Shown here: piece after piece, positions 7,739-14,740 of the stretch | Layout: each line of letters opens with the position of its first letter | How positions within the stretch are numbered: position 1 is the stretch's first letter | NCBI GenBank assembly: GCA_964436955.1 | Contig: CAYTFC010000056.1 | Coordinates: 1 to 20,728 of the forward strand | DNA: 20,728 nt | Reading direction: 5' to 3' | Source: CAMFKD01 sp964436955 | GTDB lineage: Bacteria; Chlamydiota; Chlamydiia; Chlamydiales; JAJFMA01 | The notes under the pieces: generated by a model | What the model saw: only the letters and a program-made list of their open reading frames with translations | Told to the model about the DNA's origin: nothing | Databases searched by the model: none | Program-made: the position numbers and the translations under genes

Positions 7739-9136
7739 TCAACTGGCGATGGCCGGATCGAAGATGCCCTCAAAGCATTTATAAACACCCTCAGGACCAA
7801 CCTTCAAAAAGGGCGAAATAACATTTCTAAAAAGGCGCCGCTCCCAGCTTGCAGTTGCAGCCTGGTCGATCTTCCCAAGAATATTTCCATTACCGCGTAC
7901 CTGTTTGCCAAAGAATCGATCCATTCTTAGCTGCTGACGCTCGAACCGGCTAAATTCGCCTCCTCGCATATCTGCAATGACTTTATCGCGCGCAGACGAA
8001 AGTGCTCGACCCCAGTTCCACTTCCACCAAATCAGTTTCAACGAATACATATTGAGCGTTTCATCTTTAAGGAATGGCTTACCCCACTTAATCCAACGTT
8101 CATGGCTTAGAATATTTGCTTCTTTAGCCTCAAATTCCTTCTGAGCTGGCCCAACTTTGTTCTGCCATGCATCTTTCACGCTCTTTTGCTTCTTACGCAG
8201 ATCCTCCACAGATGCATCAAATCGTTTTCCAAGATTGGAACGATAGTCTGCAACCTTCTGATCATACTTCTCGGCATTGAATTTATCGGGATAGCGACGA
8301 TATTCCAGGTTTCTCTTCATAGCAGCCTGTTCATCAAGGAAACTCAAGGCTCTTCCTTTCAAGCGCTGCGCTTTGCTAACTTTGTAGTCAGTGAATTCTA
8401 AGTAAGATACTGGAAGCTGACCTAGCTTACTCTGCTTCTTAGAAATGTAGGAACCAATACGATTCATCGCTTCCGTAGCGCATTCAAATTTTTGAGCAGG
8501 CGTTGCGGCGGCATTAATCCGGGCATCCGCCTCATTAATCAGAGCAATGGCCCTCACTTTGGCCTCATTTAGCATGGCGTCGTAACCCAGAGATGATGAA
8601 TAGCGCGTACCATCAGCTTTGCTATAAGTATAATGACTTCCTAGAGTAAACATTTCATGTTCATAGCCCTTCCATTGAGTCAATCGCAGTTCTCGCGTTC
8701 GATCTATCTGTTCAGCAAAATGTCGCAGATCCTGGGTTTTGAATTGATTCCAGTCACCGGCCGAGCGCTTACTTAGCCAAGCACCTGTTGCCCGCGAGAG
8801 TTCGGTACTTGTCAAAGCACTTAGGGTTGAGATCACCATGATGGTTAAACTGCCGCGCAGCTTGCTGAAAGAATCCCAATAATAGGCGGATACGCGATCT
8901 GCGAATTTAAAACTGATCACCACGCTGGGAATAGTCGTTAGAATATTTGCCACTAAGGCAATAGGAGTTATGACAATAAAACAAATGGTCTGTGCCGTCG
9001 CAACTAGTGCTGAACCTAAAAAGGTAATTCGGGAATGTGGGCGTAATACAAAATCTTTTTCGCTTGTCTGTGTGTATTGTTCTGCTCTGTTGACGTAAGG
9101 CCTGGCCCAAAGGTCATCTCGTAGAAACGGTTGCAT
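7739..9136 (-). CDS. Inc-like membrane protein with long helical C-terminal domain
   Basis: This is an unrecognised 465-residue protein. After about 36 polar residues a long hydrophobic segment (37-76) is followed by a second one (94-112). The remaining 350 residues are highly charged, mostly basic and helix-forming, with coiled-coil-like stretches around 215-330. It shares layout and the AQT tripeptide with the 360-residue protein at 2535-3617. The ATG start has AGGAGA at 9141-9146. It sits downstream of cmk, where Chlamydia carries plsC and argS; neither is present here. I infer an inclusion-membrane or type III secreted membrane protein, without direct evidence. Confidence 0.75.
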   Translation of the reverse strand: MQPFLRDDLWARPYVNRAEQYTQTSEKDFVLRPHSRITFLGSALVATAQTICFIVITPIALVANILTTIPSVVISFKFADRVSAYYWDSFSKLRGSLTIMVISTLSALTSTELSRATGAWLSKRSAGDWNQFKTQDLRHFAEQIDRTRELRLTQWKGYEHEMFTLGSHYTYSKADGTRYSSSLGYDAMLNEAKVRAIALINEADARINAAATPAQKFECATEAMNRIGSYISKKQSKLGQLPVSYLEFTDYKVSKAQRLKGRALSFLDEQAAMKRNLEYRRYPDKFNAEKYDQKVADYRSNLGKRFDASVEDLRKKQKSVKDAWQNKVGPAQKEFEAKEANILSHERWIKWGKPFLKDETLNMYSLKLIWWKWNWGRALSSARDKVIADMRGGEFSRFERQQLRMDRFFGKQVRGNGNILGKIDQAATASWERRLFRNVISPFLKVGPEGVYKCFEGIFDPAIAS

Positions 9137-9159
9137 CTAATCTCCTATTATAAAGCTAA

Positions 9160-9198
9160 CCCCTTAAGGGGAAGCGGGTCTCCCCGAAGGGAGAACCC
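9160..9198. other. Paired palindrome and UUCG-loop hairpin between cmk and the membrane-protein gene
   Basis: CCCCTTAAGGGG (9160-9171) is a perfect palindrome. Next to it GGGTCTCCC (76-84 of this kilobase block, 9176-9184) pairs with GGGAGAACCC (9189-9198) with one bulge. On the minus strand the loop reads C-TTCG-G, the very stable UUCG tetraloop. It lies in the leader of the gene starting at 9136, 24 nt before its start, and downstream of cmk. Lack of a T run argues against a simple terminator; it may be a leader structure or transcript-end stabiliser. A TATAAT is present at 9147-9152 but without a convincing -35. Confidence 0.5.
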
Positions 9199-9304
9199 AC
9201 CTCATCTCTCCACTTCCGGATGATGTACAGACTAAGTCTCCATCAACCAAAACAATGGTGTTTGAGTCCCTTAAGATTAATATGCTGGGGTAAAGATTGG
9301 TTAA

Positions 9305-9319
9305 AAGCTTGATGAGCTT
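9305..9319 (-). terminator. Weak terminator-like hairpin after cmk
   Basis: On the minus strand AAGCT, a 5-nt loop and AGCTT are followed by TTT, starting 9 nt after the cmk stop. The stem is only 5 bp, so efficiency is doubtful and read-through into the 465-residue gene is possible. The rest of 9199-9304 shows nothing I can name. Confidence 0.3.
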
Positions 9320-9327
9320 ACAATAAA

Positions 9328-10023
9328 TTATTCAGTGGGGGGTTTTCGTTTGGTTTTCACCTGATCCTTACATTCAAAGATCTGAAAAACGACTTCGTCC
9401 ACGGTAAGATCTGACGTGTCGACTGGAAAGGCATCCTTTGCCTGAATAAGAGGACTGACTGCTCTAGTAGAGTCATAGTTGTCGCGATCCGTAATTTCCT
9501 TAATGATTTGTTCAAGCGTGACATCCTGAACTTCCTGTGGGCGTTCACGCTTCAATTCGTCAAAGCGACGCTGAGCTCGTACCTCTAAGCGACCTTCCAA
9601 GAAGATCTTTAGGTCCGCGTCGGGAAAAACGACAGATCCCATGTCACGGCCTTCAAAGACGGCATTGACTCCAACGGCTAATTGACGTTGTATGGCGACT
9701 AATTTTTCTCGCACAGGGGCAAGGGCAGCGACGCGAGAGACTTGGCTAGTGACTGCTTGTGATCGAATTTCATGGGTGACATCCTCACCATTTACCATGT
9801 AGGCTTTATCGCCGCGGCGCATTTTGATGTTAATATCCAAGCGACCTAGAAATGCTTCCACAGCGGCAGGATCATTCGCATCAATGTTCTCTTTCATGAA
9901 CTGATAGGTGAGTGCTCGATACATGGCACCGGTATCAAAATAAATAAAACCAAGGGATTCTGCAAGTCGCTTTGCAATGGTACTTTTGCCAGTCGCTACT
10001 GGGCCATCGATTGTGATAATCAT
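9328..10023 (-). CDS. cmk: Cytidylate kinase
   Basis: It phosphorylates CMP and dCMP with ATP, supplying CDP for CTP pools and phospholipid precursors in the cytoplasm. The 231-residue protein has the P-loop GPVATGKST at residues 7-15, the CMP-site motif FDTGAMYRALT (29-39) and the GRDMGSVVFPDA motif with its conserved Arg-Asp. Length fits the family, with a short basic tail (KTKRKPPTE). The ATG start has AAAGGG upstream. It lies 16 nt behind cdsA, and this uppS-cdsA-cmk order is the one known from Chlamydia. A next gene plsC, expected there, is missing. Confidence 0.95.
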   Translation of the reverse strand: MIITIDGPVATGKSTIAKRLAESLGFIYFDTGAMYRALTYQFMKENIDANDPAAVEAFLGRLDINIKMRRGDKAYMVNGEDVTHEIRSQAVTSQVSRVAALAPVREKLVAIQRQLAVGVNAVFEGRDMGSVVFPDADLKIFLEGRLEVRAQRRFDELKRERPQEVQDVTLEQIIKEITDRDNYDSTRAVSPLIQAKDAFPVDTSDLTVDEVVFQIFECKDQVKTKRKPPTE

Positions 10024-10039
10024 GTTTTATCCCTTTCTA

Positions 10040-10915
10040 TTAATTTTGCATCGCACTCAGATACAGAAAGATAATCGGCGCTGTAAAGATCATGGAATCC
10101 ATAATGTCTAAGATTCCGCCTAATCCTGGCAAATGGCTGCTATCCTTCACCCCAGCATTTCGTTTAAGTAACGATTCCGCTAGATCGCCCATCTGAGCCG
10201 CACCTCCTATGAGAATGCCCATCAAAATACTGGAGATGAGACTTAATTGAATCGGGCTAGGAAAGCCTCCTGCCTGAGCAGCCATTTGTGTCACTACGAC
10301 ACTCGCTATCGTAGCAAAAATCACCCCACCTAAGGTTCCTTCAACGGTCTTTTTAGGACTAATTCGCGGCGCAAGTGGAGTCTTCCCGAAGGTCTTGCCA
10401 ATGGCAAACCCGCCAATATCTGTCATTTTTGTCACTAAAACCAGATATAGCAACCACCAACGCCCATCATGCCCCGGTAACTTAAAGGGAAAATAGGTGA
10501 CATAAAGAATAGATGCCAAAGGCATAACGATGTAGGCGATACCAAAGATAGTGATGGCAAGGTTAGGCAAAGGGTTATCCACATTTCCCGGCAACTGTAA
10601 GAGAAACGCTATCAATAGTAAAATTAGCAGTACTGCTCCGGGTAAATAGAGAAGATCGGGATTGAGGATATGGGTCCAACATGCCAAAAGGTACAGCCCT
10701 GCTCCCCAAATACCGGTACGTATCATAGGGCGATAGTTCATCGCCACAGACATCTGATAGTATTCCCAAAGGGCCATGCTCACAACAACACCCAAAACAG
10801 GAGTAAAAATCCATCCAAACAAAGGGGTATGGGCATAATATACGATCATTAAAAACATAATGATCGCTATTCCACCTACGAGAATGCGTTGTATCAGGCT
10901 ATCTGATGGCGTCAT
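10040..10915 (-). CDS. cdsA: Phosphatidate cytidylyltransferase (CDP-diacylglycerol synthase)
   Basis: It makes CDP-diacylglycerol from phosphatidate and CTP, the branch point to bacterial phospholipids, at the inner membrane. The 291-residue protein has seven or eight hydrophobic helices, the SPKKTVEGTLGG motif in the middle and a C-terminal CTP-transferase signature read as SLLKRNAGVKDSSHLPGLGG, followed by ILDIMDS. The usual His of PGHGG is Leu here and the Arg of LDRxD is Ile; from memory such variants occur in PVC-group enzymes, so I do not regard it as broken. The ATG start overlaps the uppS stop (ATGA), implying coupling. Confidence 0.93.
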   Translation of the reverse strand: MTPSDSLIQRILVGGIAIIMFLMIVYYAHTPLFGWIFTPVLGVVVSMALWEYYQMSVAMNYRPMIRTGIWGAGLYLLACWTHILNPDLLYLPGAVLLILLLIAFLLQLPGNVDNPLPNLAITIFGIAYIVMPLASILYVTYFPFKLPGHDGRWWLLYLVLVTKMTDIGGFAIGKTFGKTPLAPRISPKKTVEGTLGGVIFATIASVVVTQMAAQAGGFPSPIQLSLISSILMGILIGGAAQMGDLAESLLKRNAGVKDSSHLPGLGGILDIMDSMIFTAPIIFLYLSAMQN

Positions 10916-11676
10916 AGTCCAAAACGCCTCTTCCGACGTTGGAATTCTAGGGTTGCTTCAAGCAGATGCTGGGCCCCAAAATCCGGCCACAGCACTTGAG
11001 GCATGTATAGCTCAGTATAGGATAGTTGCCAAAGGAGAAAGTTACTAATACGCAATTCGCCGCTTGTACGAATAAAGAGATCGGGATCTCCAAAAGGTGC
11101 GGTATCAAGATAGTTGCTGATTGTTTGTTCTTGGATAGCATCTGTAGCGAGATTCCCCGCCTTACAATCTTCCGCAATGCGCTTCACAGCGCGTCGCATT
11201 TCGTCCCTAGCGCCATAATTGATGGCCAAAACAAGAGTGAGGGTCGTCCCGTCTTTAGTTGCTTCCTTGGCGTCGGCGAGGAGATGCTGTATCTTTTCTG
11301 GAAAAGCGGACAAATCGCCAATGGTCTCTAGCCGCACCCCATTTTGCTTCATCTGATCACGGTACTGGATGATATTAGCGGCTAGCAGGTCCATCAAAAA
11401 GCCGACTTCTTGCTCGCTGCGCAGCCAATTTTCAGTAGAAAATGTGTATATTGTCAGAGTCTTTATGCCAAGTTCTGCAGAGGCTTCGACGACTTCCAAA
11501 ACGACTTTAGATCCCTGACCATGTCCTGCAGTAGGATTCAGACTGGCTTGTGCCGCCCAACGACGATTGCCGTCTGGAATAATGGCAATATGTTGAGGAA
11601 TATGCTGCTTATCTAAGCTATTTATTTGATCCAAGGTGAAGTGCTTAAGTCGTGCGATGGTCTCCTGAGAAGTCAC
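10912..11676 (-). CDS. uppS: Isoprenyl (undecaprenyl) diphosphate synthase
   Basis: It is a cis-prenyltransferase that extends farnesyl diphosphate with isopentenyl diphosphate, giving the lipid carrier for peptidoglycan and lipopolysaccharide precursors. The 254-residue protein has the catalytic HIAIIPDGNRRWA motif (Asp35), the GHGQGSKVV region, TIYTFSTENW and the C-terminal RTSGELRISNFLLWQ substrate motif. The start is GTG at 11674-11676, overlapping the purA stop as GTGA, with AAGGAGA about 5 nt upstream. It is the second gene of the purA-uppS-cdsA-cmk operon. Confidence 0.95.
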   Translation of the reverse strand: MTSQETIARLKHFTLDQINSLDKQHIPQHIAIIPDGNRRWAAQASLNPTAGHGQGSKVVLEVVEASAELGIKTLTIYTFSTENWLRSEQEVGFLMDLLAANIIQYRDQMKQNGVRLETIGDLSAFPEKIQHLLADAKEATKDGTTLTLVLAINYGARDEMRRAVKRIAEDCKAGNLATDAIQEQTISNYLDTAPFGDPDLFIRTSGELRISNFLLWQLSYTELYMPQVLWPDFGAQHLLEATLEFQRRKRRFGL

Positions 11677-12965
11677 GCCATCTCCTTATGTGCTGGGTGG
11701 TCAACTACAAATGTTTCCGATCGATCGGGACCAACAGATACGATACTGATGGGAGCTCCCATAGCTTTGGATAAAAACTGAATATAGTCCTGAGCTTGCT
11801 TTGGAAGCTGATTAAACTCTTTCGCCTGCCTTGTCGACACTTGCCAGCCAGGTAGCCGCTCGTAAATGGGTTTCACACGAACCAAATCATTGGTTGAAGC
11901 CGGAATAGTGTCGATGATCTTTCCGTCCAATTGGTAAGCCACGCATACTTTAATTTCTGAAAGAGTGTCTAGAATATCAAGTTTAGTCAACGCGATGCCA
12001 TCGGCACCATTGATATCGACCGACCAACGTGCTAAAACGGCGTCAAACCATCCCATACGTCTATTTCGCCCAGTCGTTGTCCCCACTTCGCGGACAGAAG
12101 CATGATCAGCTGTGATCATATGTGCATCTTCTGTCGGAAAAGGTCCATTACCAACCCGCGTGCAATAGGCTTTCATCACAGCAATGGTGCGATCAAGATA
12201 TTTCGGTGCTAAGCCAGCGCCCAGTAAAATACCCGCAGAACAGGTTGGAGAGGAGGTCACATAAGGATAGGTGCCGTAACTGGTATCTAATAGCGTGCCT
12301 TGGGCACCCTCTAGTAAAATGCCCTCACCACTTTTTTTGGCAACGATCAGGCGAGCTTCCACATCCGTAATATAGGGACCAAGCTGCTCAGCAAGGTTCT
12401 TGACCAACTCGCGCAAGGTCTCAAACGCAATCGCATCGGCCCCATAAACAGTGGTAAGCTCCACATTCTTAGCCTCAACAATATCGCGTAATCTTAGATT
12501 AAGACAATCTAGGTCCAACAACTCACCGACACGAATCCCAATGCGTGATGTGCGATCAGCGTAACATGGGCCAATACCTCGGCCCGTGGTTCCCACGGCT
12601 TTGAGGCCTTTACGGCATTCGATCAAAGTATCTAATGTCTTATGATAAGGCAGTACAAGGTGAGCACGCGCAGAAATCCACAACCTGCCACGCATCTCGA
12701 TATCATTAAGTTGATCAATCTCTTCCAGAAGCTTTTGCCCATCAATGACTACGCCGGCACCCAAATAGCACTGCGCGTGCGGTTGCAAAATTCCCGATGG
12801 AATCAAATGAAACTTATACTCGCGCTGATCAATCACAATGGTATGACCGGCGTTAGCACCACCTTGAGCGCGTACAACATGAGCAACTTCAGCAGCGAGT
12901 AGATCTACAATCTTACCCTTGCCTTCGTCGCCCCACTGTCCACCAACCACTAAAGTACATGCCAT
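11673..12965 (-). CDS. purA: Adenylosuccinate synthetase
   Basis: It condenses IMP with aspartate using GTP, the first committed step from IMP to AMP. The protein has 430 residues, normal for the family. Seen are the P-loop-like VVGGQWGDEGKGKIVDLL at the N-terminus (catalytic Asp and the Gly-rich loop), GRGIGPCYADR, the active-site run LLEGAQGTLLDTSYGTYPYV, and TGRNRRMGWFDAV. The ATG has TAGGA about 9 nt upstream and a good promoter lies at 12999-13027. Chlamydia trachomatis lacks purA; its presence at the head of the uppS-cdsA-cmk run points to an environmental lineage. No purB is in the window. Confidence 0.95.
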   Translation of the reverse strand: MACTLVVGGQWGDEGKGKIVDLLAAEVAHVVRAQGGANAGHTIVIDQREYKFHLIPSGILQPHAQCYLGAGVVIDGQKLLEEIDQLNDIEMRGRLWISARAHLVLPYHKTLDTLIECRKGLKAVGTTGRGIGPCYADRTSRIGIRVGELLDLDCLNLRLRDIVEAKNVELTTVYGADAIAFETLRELVKNLAEQLGPYITDVEARLIVAKKSGEGILLEGAQGTLLDTSYGTYPYVTSSPTCSAGILLGAGLAPKYLDRTIAVMKAYCTRVGNGPFPTEDAHMITADHASVREVGTTTGRNRRMGWFDAVLARWSVDINGADGIALTKLDILDTLSEIKVCVAYQLDGKIIDTIPASTNDLVRVKPIYERLPGWQVSTRQAKEFNQLPKQAQDYIQFLSKAMGAPISIVSVGPDRSETFVVDHPAHKEMA

Positions 12966-12984
12966 GCCAAAATCCTAGGAAAAA

Positions 12985-13027
12985 CACCAAAGTCAGTTAG
13001 TGTACCCGTAAGGCCCTTTGGTGACAA
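12985..13027 (-). promoter_or_regulatory. Promoter of the purA-uppS-cdsA-cmk operon with flanking dyad
   Basis: On the minus strand TTGTCA (13022-13027), a 17-bp spacer and TACACT (12999-13004) form a good sigma70-type promoter; transcription should start near 12992, leaving a leader of about 27 nt. An 8-bp inverted repeat, CACCAAAG (12985-12992) with CTTTGGTG (13016-13023), brackets the -10 box and start site. This position would suit an operator, but no regulator is identified. Confidence 0.65.
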
Positions 13028-13043
13028 GAGCTCAGTTCTTGTA

Positions 13044-13082
13044 ACTTCCTAATTTTAGGCGAGTATGGCATGCTCTTGAGTC
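13044..13082 (+). promoter_or_regulatory. Upstream element, copy 1 (before the DUF2000 gene)
   Basis: The 39-bp stretch starting ACTTCCTAATTTTAGG is repeated at 13834-13872. Shared blocks are the first 16 bases (with the dyad CCTAA-TT-TTAGG), GTGGCATGCT-like core (here TATGGCATGCT) and a following TTG. It lies 59 nt before the start codon at 13141. Only intergenic positions carry it, and both copies precede plus-strand genes, so a shared promoter or operator is the natural reading. Confidence 0.6.
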
Positions 13083-13140
13083 CCAGCACCATCTGCATCC
13101 ATTCGTGCTAATTAAGGATAAAATTAGGAGATTTTCGACC

Positions 13141-13557
13141 ATGTCACCATTTTCCAAAAAATTAGTTGCCGTGATGAATGAAAGCGTTGAACCTGGAGTG
13201 TTAATGAATGCTCTAGCACATATGTGCATTGGTTTTGGCGCGCATTTGGGAAGCAAAGCACTTAATTTGATGGATTATGTCGATGCAAACGAAAATGCCC
13301 ATCCGAACATCTCAAAAATGCCCTTTATTATATTGAAGGCCAACTCCAACAAGCTGCGTAACTTACGCATTGCCGCAAAAGAACACGAAATCGAATGCTC
13401 CGTCTTTACCGACACCATGACCGTAGGCACCTGGGAAGAGCAGGCTGAGCGCACAAAAAATACACAAGAAGCCGACCTAAAGTATTATGGCGTGGTCCTG
13501 TTTGGTGAGTGGGACAAGGTCTCCGAAATCACCCGCAAATTCTCGCTTTTGCGCTAA
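13141..13557 (+). CDS. DUF2000 (PTH2-like fold) protein
   Basis: A 138-residue protein resembling the DUF2000 family, whose fold is related to peptidyl-tRNA hydrolase 2; the biochemical role is not known to me. The N-terminal run KLVAVMNESVEPGVLMNALA with the following H and glycine-rich GFGAHLG is the family signature, and FIILKANSNKLRNL plus the closing acidic and aromatic segments fit. The ATG at 13141 has AGGAG at 13126-13130. An upstream in-frame GTG at 13105 is rejected because it lacks a ribosome site. It is transcribed divergently from purA. The duplicated upstream element links its control with the HAD gene at 13895. Confidence 0.72.
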   Translation: MSPFSKKLVAVMNESVEPGVLMNALAHMCIGFGAHLGSKALNLMDYVDANENAHPNISKMPFIILKANSNKLRNLRIAAKEHEIECSVFTDTMTVGTWEEQAERTKNTQEADLKYYGVVLFGEWDKVSEITRKFSLLR

Positions 13558-13586
13558 AAAAACGCGTTCTTTATAGCCTTGCCCCA

Positions 13587-13758
13587 GGAAAGAGACATAA
13601 GGGACGAGGGACAAAAGGGACAAAAAGGACCTAAGTGACTTCGGAAAAAAGGGACATTATAGTTGCCCCCATTGTCTAGACAATGGGGGCAACTATAAGC
13701 AATCAGGGTCTTAGGTCCTTTTCGTCCCTTTGGTCCCTTGTCCCTTATTTCCCTTTCG
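13587..13758. repeat. 172-bp inverted repeat with a perfect 42-bp central palindrome
   Basis: The centre, 13657-13698, is a perfect 42-bp palindrome without any loop, with TCTAGA in the middle. The outer arms, 13587-13635 and 13710-13758, match as imperfect inverted repeats of 49 bp and contain short iterated words (GGGACAAAA, GGGACAAAAA, GGAC, CCTAAG). Fragments of the same element are found at 41-111, 20163-20175 and 20671-20687. It starts 29 nt after the DUF2000 stop and could terminate transcription on either strand. No ORF of substance is inside. Confidence 0.82.
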
Positions 13759-13761
13759 AAG

Positions 13762-13817
13762 GGCCTATCGGGCCTTCGTTTCATGCGGGGCTACCCACTT
13801 CTATCGCTGCCGCGATA
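13762..13817. other. Small hairpins next to the large inverted repeat
   Basis: CGAAGG and CCTTCG pair around 13757-13778 with additional GC pairs inside, and TATCGC (13802-13807) pairs with GCGATA (13812-13817) across a TGCC loop. They lie between the large inverted repeat and the second upstream element, before the HAD gene. They may be parts of the repeat or a leader of unknown function. Confidence 0.35.
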
Positions 13818-13833
13818 AATTCGGACACTGGCC

Positions 13834-13872
13834 ACTTCCTAATTTTAGGTGATTGTGGCATGCTATTGGATC
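13834..13872 (+). promoter_or_regulatory. Upstream element, copy 2 (before the HAD gene)
   Basis: This copy of the element at 13044-13082 shares ACTTCCTAATTTTAGG exactly, then G-TGGCATGCT and TTGG/TTGA at the same spacing. It ends 22 nt before the start codon at 13895. The TGGCAT...TTG arrangement recalls a sigma54 -24/-12 promoter, but the spacing is one base short and the -12 GC is not met, so this is unproven. Confidence 0.6.
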
Positions 13873-13894
13873 CAAAATGAATTTTTGAGGTCAA

Positions 13895-14740
13895 ATGTCT
13901 AACACCATCGCCATCGTCTTTGACTTCGATGACACGCTAGCCTTTGACAGCACTACCAGCTTTTTAAAAAGCCTAGGACTAGATACCACTCACTTTTGGA
14001 AATCTGAAGTACAAAAGCTCATTGAAGACGACTGGGATCCCGTTCCTGCTTACCTTTACAGCATGATTCGACTATCCAAGTCTGGTCAAATCCCTCCAAT
14101 AACAGAAGAAGCTATGGCTGCTTGGGGACGCTCCCTAAGCTATTATGCCGGTGTTGAAACAATTTTTGACCGATTAACTTCACATGCTAAGAAAGTGGGT
14201 CCCTCTCTAAAATTGGAATTTTACCTCATTAGCAGTGGCATTGGAGCCATCCTACGACACACTAGCATCGCTACCCGCTTCGAAGATATCTGGGCTTGCG
14301 ACTTCTCTTACGACGCCAGAGGCTCCATTGACTATCCCAAGCGAATCGTCAGCTTCACAGACAAAACCCGCTATATCTTCCATATTTCTAAAGGTCTCTA
14401 TGGAGAGCGTTTTCGCGGACGTCCGTTCGATGTAAACCGTAAAGTGGAACCTAGTGCGCTACGGGTTCCTGTGAATCAGATGATCTTTGTAGGCGATGGT
14501 TACACAGATATTCCATGCTTCTCGCTGGTGCGTAAAGGTGGTGGTATTGCCATAGGCGTTTACGATGGTCAAAATACTGAGAAATGGGACCACGCTTGGC
14601 GCTTCATCGAGCAGGAACGTGTGTCAAATCTCGTTCCAGCCGATTATTCGGAGAAATCAGCCCTATCCAACTCTTTAACGATGGCCGTGGAAAGCATTGC
14701 AAGGCGAATCGAACTGAATCGGCTTGTCTATCAAGGTTAG
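13895..14740 (+). CDS. HAD-superfamily phosphatase (phosphoserine phosphatase-like)
   Basis: A 281-residue protein with HAD motif I VFDFDDTLA (nucleophile Asp10, acid/base Asp12), motif II in YLISSG near residue 112, a basic residue region (SFTDKTRYIF) and motif IV FVGDGYTDIPCF. The cap is helical, as in the phosphoserine phosphatase-like branch. The substrate cannot be told. The ATG at 13895 has TGAGG a few bases upstream. It converges with the PLD-like gene; the two stop codons interlock in the four bases TTAG (14737-14740). It shares an upstream element with the DUF2000 gene. Confidence 0.8.
   Translation: MSNTIAIVFDFDDTLAFDSTTSFLKSLGLDTTHFWKSEVQKLIEDDWDPVPAYLYSMIRLSKSGQIPPITEEAMAAWGRSLSYYAGVETIFDRLTSHAKKVGPSLKLEFYLISSGIGAILRHTSIATRFEDIWACDFSYDARGSIDYPKRIVSFTDKTRYIFHISKGLYGERFRGRPFDVNRKVEPSALRVPVNQMIFVGDGYTDIPCFSLVRKGGGIAIGVYDGQNTEKWDHAWRFIEQERVSNLVPADYSEKSALSNSLTMAVESIARRIELNRLVYQG

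Noticed and set aside
10040..10140. cdsA as a broken gene because of the missing His and Arg in the CDP-transferase signature
   Set aside because: The rest of the signature, the length and the reading frame are intact, and such substitutions are, to my knowledge, usual in related phyla.
13105..13140. Extended start (GTG) of the DUF2000 protein
   Set aside because: No ribosome site before it, and the ATG at 13141 has AGGAG upstream and fits the family N-terminus.
13587..13758. Repeated GGGACAAAA words as a CRISPR array
   Set aside because: The units are 4-10 bases, unequal, without spacers of constant length, and belong to an inverted repeat; no cas genes are present.
13834..13872. Firm assignment of the duplicated upstream element as a sigma54 promoter
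   Set aside because: Distance between the GG and the expected GC is one base short and the -12 dinucleotide is GG or GA rather than GC, so it is kept only as a possibility.
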